Assembly (NCBI GenBank): GCA_963724535.1
Contig: CAVRVD010000004.1
Coordinates: 6,670-70,669, forward strand
DNA: 64,000 bases
Source of the DNA: JADJPO01 sp963724535
Lineage (GTDB): Bacteria; Actinomycetota; Actinomycetes; Actinomycetales; Kineosporiaceae
Direction of reading: 5' to 3'
How positions within the stretch are numbered: the stretch's first letter is position 1; each line of letters starts with the position of its first letter. Below the pieces are notes generated by a model that was not told the DNA's origin, did no database searches, and saw only the letters and a list, made by a program, of their open reading frames with translations. The translations under genes were made by a program, and so were the position numbers. This document shows positions 60,059 to 64,000 of the stretch, piece after piece.

Positions 60059-60250
60059 TCAGCCTCGGGTGACCGTCAGGACACCGGACGCACGGTCCAT
60101 GTCACGGACTCGGAGTCCGGTGAGTCCGTCCCACCTCAGACGGGACTCAATGGCCGTTTCGATCATGAGACGCATTGCCGGGTCTCCACGGCCTCGTAGA
60201 GGGCGTCGAACTGATCGACGGACAGGATGGTGCGCGGCCGGGTGGGCACA
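60059..60250 (-). pseudogene. Tyrosine recombinase (phage integrase) remnant
   Basis: The minus strand reads LSVDQFDALYEAVE in one frame (near 60220-60180). After a frameshift it reads MRLMIETAIESRLRWDGLTGLRVRDMDRA in another, ending at TGA 60059-60061. These are the linker and the start of the catalytic domain of a tyrosine recombinase, including a RWxxL-type arginine region. The rest of the protein is absent. Confidence 0.65.
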
Positions 60251-60367
60251 GGGTGGGCACGCGCGGGGTCTTCACGCCGCGGCCGGCGCGACGGAGCCGG
60301 TCTGCGCGCAGCCGAAGCCGAGATCGCGGGGCCCGGCTGGGGCGGCGGCATCGTGACAGCCTCGACG

Positions 60368-60982
60368 TCAGAAGTCGATCCGCACGACCGCCCGCCGGGG
60401 GCTCGGCCGTGACACCTCGGTGAACCCCGCGTCGAGGAACACCTCGAGGATTCCGGGGTGCAGCTCCTCGGCGAGAGCGGCCGTCGTCGTTATCGGGTAG
60501 GCCTCGAGGGCACGCGCGCCGCGCTCGCGGGCGTGCTCGACCGCGGCGGCGACCAGTGCCCGCCCGACTCCTTGTCGCCGGTGCCCCGACCGCGTGAGTA
60601 CGCAGGTGACCGCCCAGACACTCTCGTCGGCCGGGTCCTGGTCGCGGCTGTCCCACGGAGTCCGGGACACCCGCACGAGGCCGACGAAGTGGGGACGTGG
60701 CTCGACGGCGCACCAGCCGACCGGCTCGCCCCCGGCCACCGCCACGAGACCGCTGGTCGCCCCCGCCGACGGGACACCGCACCCGGTCTGCGCCCGCAGC
60801 CGGTTGGCCCGCTCCTCCGCGGGGAACTTGCCGAAGGCTTCGCCACGTGCGAGTTTGTATCGTTGGCAGAAGCACCGCGAGGCGGCGCCGCGCGTACCGA
60901 AGACGGAGGCGAGGGCCCTCCACACGACGTCGGTTGCCGGCACCACCGCCAGTCCGTGCGCGTCCGTCCCCCCACGTGCCAT
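60368..60982 (-). CDS. GNAT-family N-acetyltransferase
   Basis: A 204-residue acetyltransferase. An N-terminal cysteine-containing stretch (SRCFCQRYKL) precedes the GNAT core. The acetyl-CoA loop is SGHRRQGVGRALV near residues 135-148, followed by GARALEAYPI. This matches a subgroup of uncharacterised actinobacterial GNAT proteins; the substrate is unknown. The ATG at 60982 is the best start; an in-frame upstream start adds unconserved residues. Confidence 0.85.
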   Translation of the reverse strand: MARGGTDAHGLAVVPATDVVWRALASVFGTRGAASRCFCQRYKLARGEAFGKFPAEERANRLRAQTGCGVPSAGATSGLVAVAGGEPVGWCAVEPRPHFVGLVRVSRTPWDSRDQDPADESVWAVTCVLTRSGHRRQGVGRALVAAAVEHARERGARALEAYPITTTAALAEELHPGILEVFLDAGFTEVSRPSPRRAVVRIDF

Positions 60983-61269
60983 GGGCCGATGATGCCGCAG
61001 GCCCAGTCGACACCACCAGGGCAACCAATGCCGCGGTCAGGTGGGCTGTGCACGACTAGCCTGGAACGGTCGGTGAGCGAGGCTCAAGCGCGATGGGCAG
61101 CCCACACGTTGCCGGTTCGTGGTCCCTGCAGAATGCCTGCCGAGACCCACGCCGTTCATATGGATCCGCACGTCCGGCTCGGCGTCCGAGCACGGCCCTT
61201 CGCGCGGGGCGTGTTCGCCGTCTCATGCGCCAGATCGTGCAGCATGCTGCCGCGGCCACCGTGCCCGGC
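60983..61269. other. Intergenic region
   Basis: About 290 bases between the divergent GNAT and SNF2 genes. I see no gene, RNA or clear operator. Confidence 0.35.
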
Positions 61270-63463
61270 ATGTCAGAGGAGGGGTCTTTGGCTGGATCAG
61301 GCCGGCGCCGGACCGGCGCTCGTCGCACCGCCCCGCGGACACAGCGACCCGTCCGCCACCGCGGCGACGTCGCCGCGGCGCTCACCCAGACCGTCCGTGA
61401 GGTCGAGGCGGCCGTCCAAGGCGGCCGAGTGACGCCGACCGTTCGGACGACGTTCCAGGCCGTCACCCTGCTGTTGCGGGAGGAACGCGCCCGCGTCCGA
61501 GCGGACTCGGCCGGCAGCGACAGTCATCGAGCCGAGCGACTCAAGCGCCTGGACGCCATCGCGGCGATCCTCGCCAGGATCGCCGTCCGCGACGCCGGGT
61601 TGCTGGCGCTCCTCGCCGAGGACGCTGGCGTCTCGTACGGGGCCCGATCGCTCAAACGTGACCTGCTCCACGCGGCCGGGATCGAGGAGGCGACCGACCA
61701 GGAGCCGCCGGCCGAGAACTCGGTCACCCCCACGGCCGAGCGCCGGGTCGTGCCGGCCTCGGTGACCTCCCGCCAGCTGGCCAATCCCTTCCTCGCACCT
61801 GGCTCGGGCGCGCCTCGACCGGTCCAGGCCCGTGCGCGCCGCCTTGCCAGCTGGGAGCTGCTCGGCCCGCTGCTGAGCTCGTTCGAACGCGCTGGTGGAA
61901 CGGCCCCGGCGTGCATGGCGCTCCCGGCACCGACGGCCCAGTTCACTCCGCTGGGTCAGGAGCTGATGCCGCACCAGGGGCAGCTGATCGCGGCCGCCGC
62001 TGCCGGCCACCGCGCGTTCCTACTCGCCGACGAGCCAGGTCTGGGCAAGACAGCCCAGTCTCTTCCTCGCCGCCGAGGCGGCCGACACCTACCCGTTGCT
62101 GGTGGTCGTACCGAACGTCGTCAAGACCAACTGGGCACGCGAGGCCGCTCTGTGGCTACCGCACCGCCCGGCGACGGTGGTCCAGGGCGATGGGGACACG
62201 GTCGACGGCTTCGCGGACATCGTCGTGGTGAACTACGACGTTCTCGACCGCCATCTGGGTTGGCTGGGGGACCTCGGCTTCCGCGGCATGGTCGTCGACG
62301 AGGCGCACTTCATCAAGAACACGACGTCCCAGCGCTCGAAGCACGTCCTCGCGCTTTCGGAGCGAATCCGGTCCCGCACTGCGCGGCCGCTGCTCATGGC
62401 GCTCACCGGTACGCCGCTGATCAACGACATCGAGGACTTCCGGGCGATCTGGCAGTTCCTCGGGTGGATCGACGCCAGCAAGCCGGTGGGCGACCTGATG
62501 GATGCGCTCGAGGACTCGGGTCTGACGCCGGCCGACCCCGGCTTCTATGCCGCTGCGCGCCAGAGCGTCATCGACCTGGGCATCGTGCGGCGCCGCAAGG
62601 TCGACGTCGCCGCCGACATCCCCGCTCGGCGCATCGCCGACCTCCACGTCGAGCTGGACGGGGCGGCCGGCCGGTCGATCCGGGCGGCGGAGCGGGACCT
62701 CGCCCGCCGGATGGTGGTGCAGTACCAGACTGCGCTGGCGGCACGTTCGTCCGACGCCGTCGTCGAGGGCATCGACCTCGACCTCGTGCGCCGGGTGGCC
62801 AGGTCCGAGCTGAAGCAGGCGATGACACCACAGTCCGGCGACAACGTGTTCACCATGATGCGCCGTATCGGCCGCGCCAAAGCGGAGCTGGCTGCGGACT
62901 ACGCGGCGCAGCTGGCCCGCAGCGCCGGCAAGGTCGTCTTCTTCGCCAAGCACGTCGACGTGATGGACGCCGCCGAGGCGACCTTCGCCCGGCAGGGGGT
63001 GCGCTTCTCGTCGATCCGTGGCGACCAGACGCCCGCGACGCGGCAGAAGAACATCGACGGCTTCGTGACCGACCCCGGCGTCGCCATCGCGGTCTGCTCC
63101 CTGACGGCAGCCGGCGTCGGTCTGAACCTCCAGGTAGCCTCCAACCTCGTGCTCGCCGAGCTCTCCTGGACCGATGCCGAGCAGACCCAGGCCATCGACC
63201 GCAGCCACCGCATCGGCCAGACCGAGCCGGTCACCGCGTGGCGCATCATCGCCGCGCAAACCCTTGACGCCCGGATAGCCGAGCTCATCGACAGCAAGGC
63301 GGGCCTCGCAGCCAGGGCGCTGGACGGGTCGGACGAGGAGATCTCCTCGTCGGCCGATGTGCAGCTCGAGGCCCTGGTCGCGCTGCTCACAGATGCGCTC
63401 CGGGCGGCGCCCGGATACGCAGACGCCCCCGGTTCCGTGCCATCGCGATCCTCACGCGGTTGA
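61270..63463 (+). pseudogene. SNF2-family helicase, frameshifted just after Walker A
   Basis: A DNA-dependent ATPase of the SNF2/DEAH type, about 730 codons overall. The first frame runs to DEPGLGKTAQS (Walker A, near 62060), then reads out of frame. The second frame picks up as FLAAEAADTYPLLVVVPNVVK and contains VVDEAHFIKN, LMALTGTPLIND and the helicase C-terminal signatures GVGLNLQVASN and QAIDRSHRIGQ, ending at 63463. An indel near 62064 (CAGTCTCTTCC) separates the halves. Either the gene is broken or there is a sequencing error. The start is uncertain: ATG 61270 is given; a TTG at 61288 has a better ribosome site. Confidence 0.8.
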
Positions 63464-63836
63464 GGTGGCCGAGGAGTCCGTCGTCCAGGTACACCTCGCC
63501 TTCCCACACCGGCGTGACGTCCCACGCCGGGCGGGCCTCGGCGGATGCCGAAGTGGTCTGCGCGGAGCCGGCAGGCTACCTCCCCGGAACGCCATGCCGC
63601 TCTCCGATCACCGAACCCGATAGCGGCATTCCACATTCCACCGGGGAGGTGAACCGACCCCGACACAACCCCAAGGGGTGGTCCCATTACTGGCGGAAGG
63701 GTGGTCCCATGCTGCCGGCGGAACTCACCTCAAGGTGGTCCCATCTCGCCGGCGGGCGACGGTCGAGCGGGTGTAGCGTTTCCGGCAGGTGAGTTCAAGG
63801 GTTTCCGTTGCGGACGGAGTACAGAGAGGTTAGGCC
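63464..63836. other. Intergenic region with three GGTGGTCCCAT repeats
   Basis: About 370 bases without a supported gene. GGTGGTCCCAT occurs exactly at 63677-63687, 63700-63710 and 63734-63744, each followed after a few bases by GGCGG or CCGGCGG. Such arrays occur at ends of IS21/IS481-like elements (from memory), so this may be a mobile-element end. Confidence 0.4.
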
Positions 63837-64000
63837 GTGCCTGTTTGGTTCGAGGGCTCCAACGAGATCGACTGCACCATTGAGAAGGTGAAGCATGTCG
63901 TCGAGGATAGCGGCGAGCACTATGTCGGTGTGATCAGTCGCATGCCAGGCTTGAAGAGCGTTGAATTGCTCGAGCAGAATGATGATTCCGTGGTCATCAG
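63837..64000 (+). CDS. Partial hypothetical protein running off the right edge
   Basis: From a GTG after AGAGAGG the frame reads MPVWFEGSNEIDCTIEKVKH and continues GVISRMPGLKSVELLEQNDDS to the window edge. The beta-alpha pattern suggests a SRPBCC-like ligand-binding fold, which I cannot confirm from 54 residues. Its codons are less GC-rich than the neighbours (GAT AGC, GTT GAA TTG), hinting at different ancestry. Confidence 0.6.
   Translation, partial: MPVWFEGSNEIDCTIEKVKHVVEDSGEHYVGVISRMPGLKSVELLEQNDDSVVI

Overview
The window is high-GC DNA (roughly 70% G+C by eye) with GTG/TTG starts, leaderless or weak ribosome sites, and families typical of Actinomycetota: a four-gene conservon (sensor kinase, Roadblock, DUF742, small GTPase), an MFS-thymidylate kinase fusion, a lysine-tailed topoisomerase I, and a mycothiol-type maleylpyruvate isomerase fold protein. 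The genus cannot be fixed from the sequence alone; a Frankia/Nakamurella/Geodermatophilus-like soil actinobacterium is my inference.

Layout. 1-6.1 kb: signalling (GAF-PAS-PAS-GGDEF-EAL protein; 7TM-PAS-SpoIIE phosphatase) and an SDR-like protein that has lost its cofactor loop. 6.4-10.6 kb: DoxX-like protein, FKBP lipoprotein, and a fused FAD/Fe-S D-2-hydroxyacid dehydrogenase. 10.6-15.7 kb: a minus-strand run with a single-module A-T-TE synthetase, dienelactone hydrolase, Gfo/Idh oxidoreductase and shikimate-kinase-like enzyme. 15.8-21.0 kb: a sugar ABC importer (binding lipoprotein and two permeases, no ATPase) behind a LacI-type operator, facing a GH36-like alpha-galactosidase. 21.3-23.7 kb: an AI-2E transporter and FUSC protein pair. 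23.8-27.4 kb: maleylpyruvate isomerase-like protein, argininosuccinate synthase and an acyl-CoA ligase. 27.4-32.9 kb: the conservon. 33.4-40.8 kb: topA, a small unknown gene, the MFS-tmk fusion and holB, followed by a decayed secretion/pilus cluster (PKD-like protein, broken lipoprotein, TadG-like protein). 43-46 kb: secreted peptidase-like alpha/beta hydrolase, CorA and tRNA-Thr(CGU).

From 46.08 to 54.69 kb lies a probable integrated element. The 3' half of tRNA-Thr is repeated exactly (45 bp) at both ends. Inside are a frameshifted ThrE exporter, a LapA-like protein, IS256 and IS30 remnants, a membrane-anchored phosphodiesterase, a second AI-2E/FUSC pair very like the one at 21-23 kb, and remnants of two unknown-function families. 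No integrase is visible inside it.

The last 9 kb is a patchwork: a YefM/YoeB toxin-antitoxin pair, an arsenic-type operon (ArsR, permease, thioredoxin) flanked by a truncated Acr3 and a truncated thioredoxin reductase, an integrase relic, a GNAT acetyltransferase, a SNF2 helicase frameshifted just after its Walker A motif, short repeats resembling an IS end, and the start of another gene running off the right edge.

Functional threads: the LacI-type operator links the ABC importer, and possibly the divergent kinase/oxidoreductase operon, to sugar control, with the alpha-galactosidase as a likely intracellular partner. The most unusual signals are the tRNA-bounded element carrying a paralogue of a chromosomal transporter pair, two genes whose in-frame deletions remove exactly the catalytic or cofactor motif, and the density of recently broken genes from 41 to 63 kb. 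All family assignments come from reading motifs; no database search was run.
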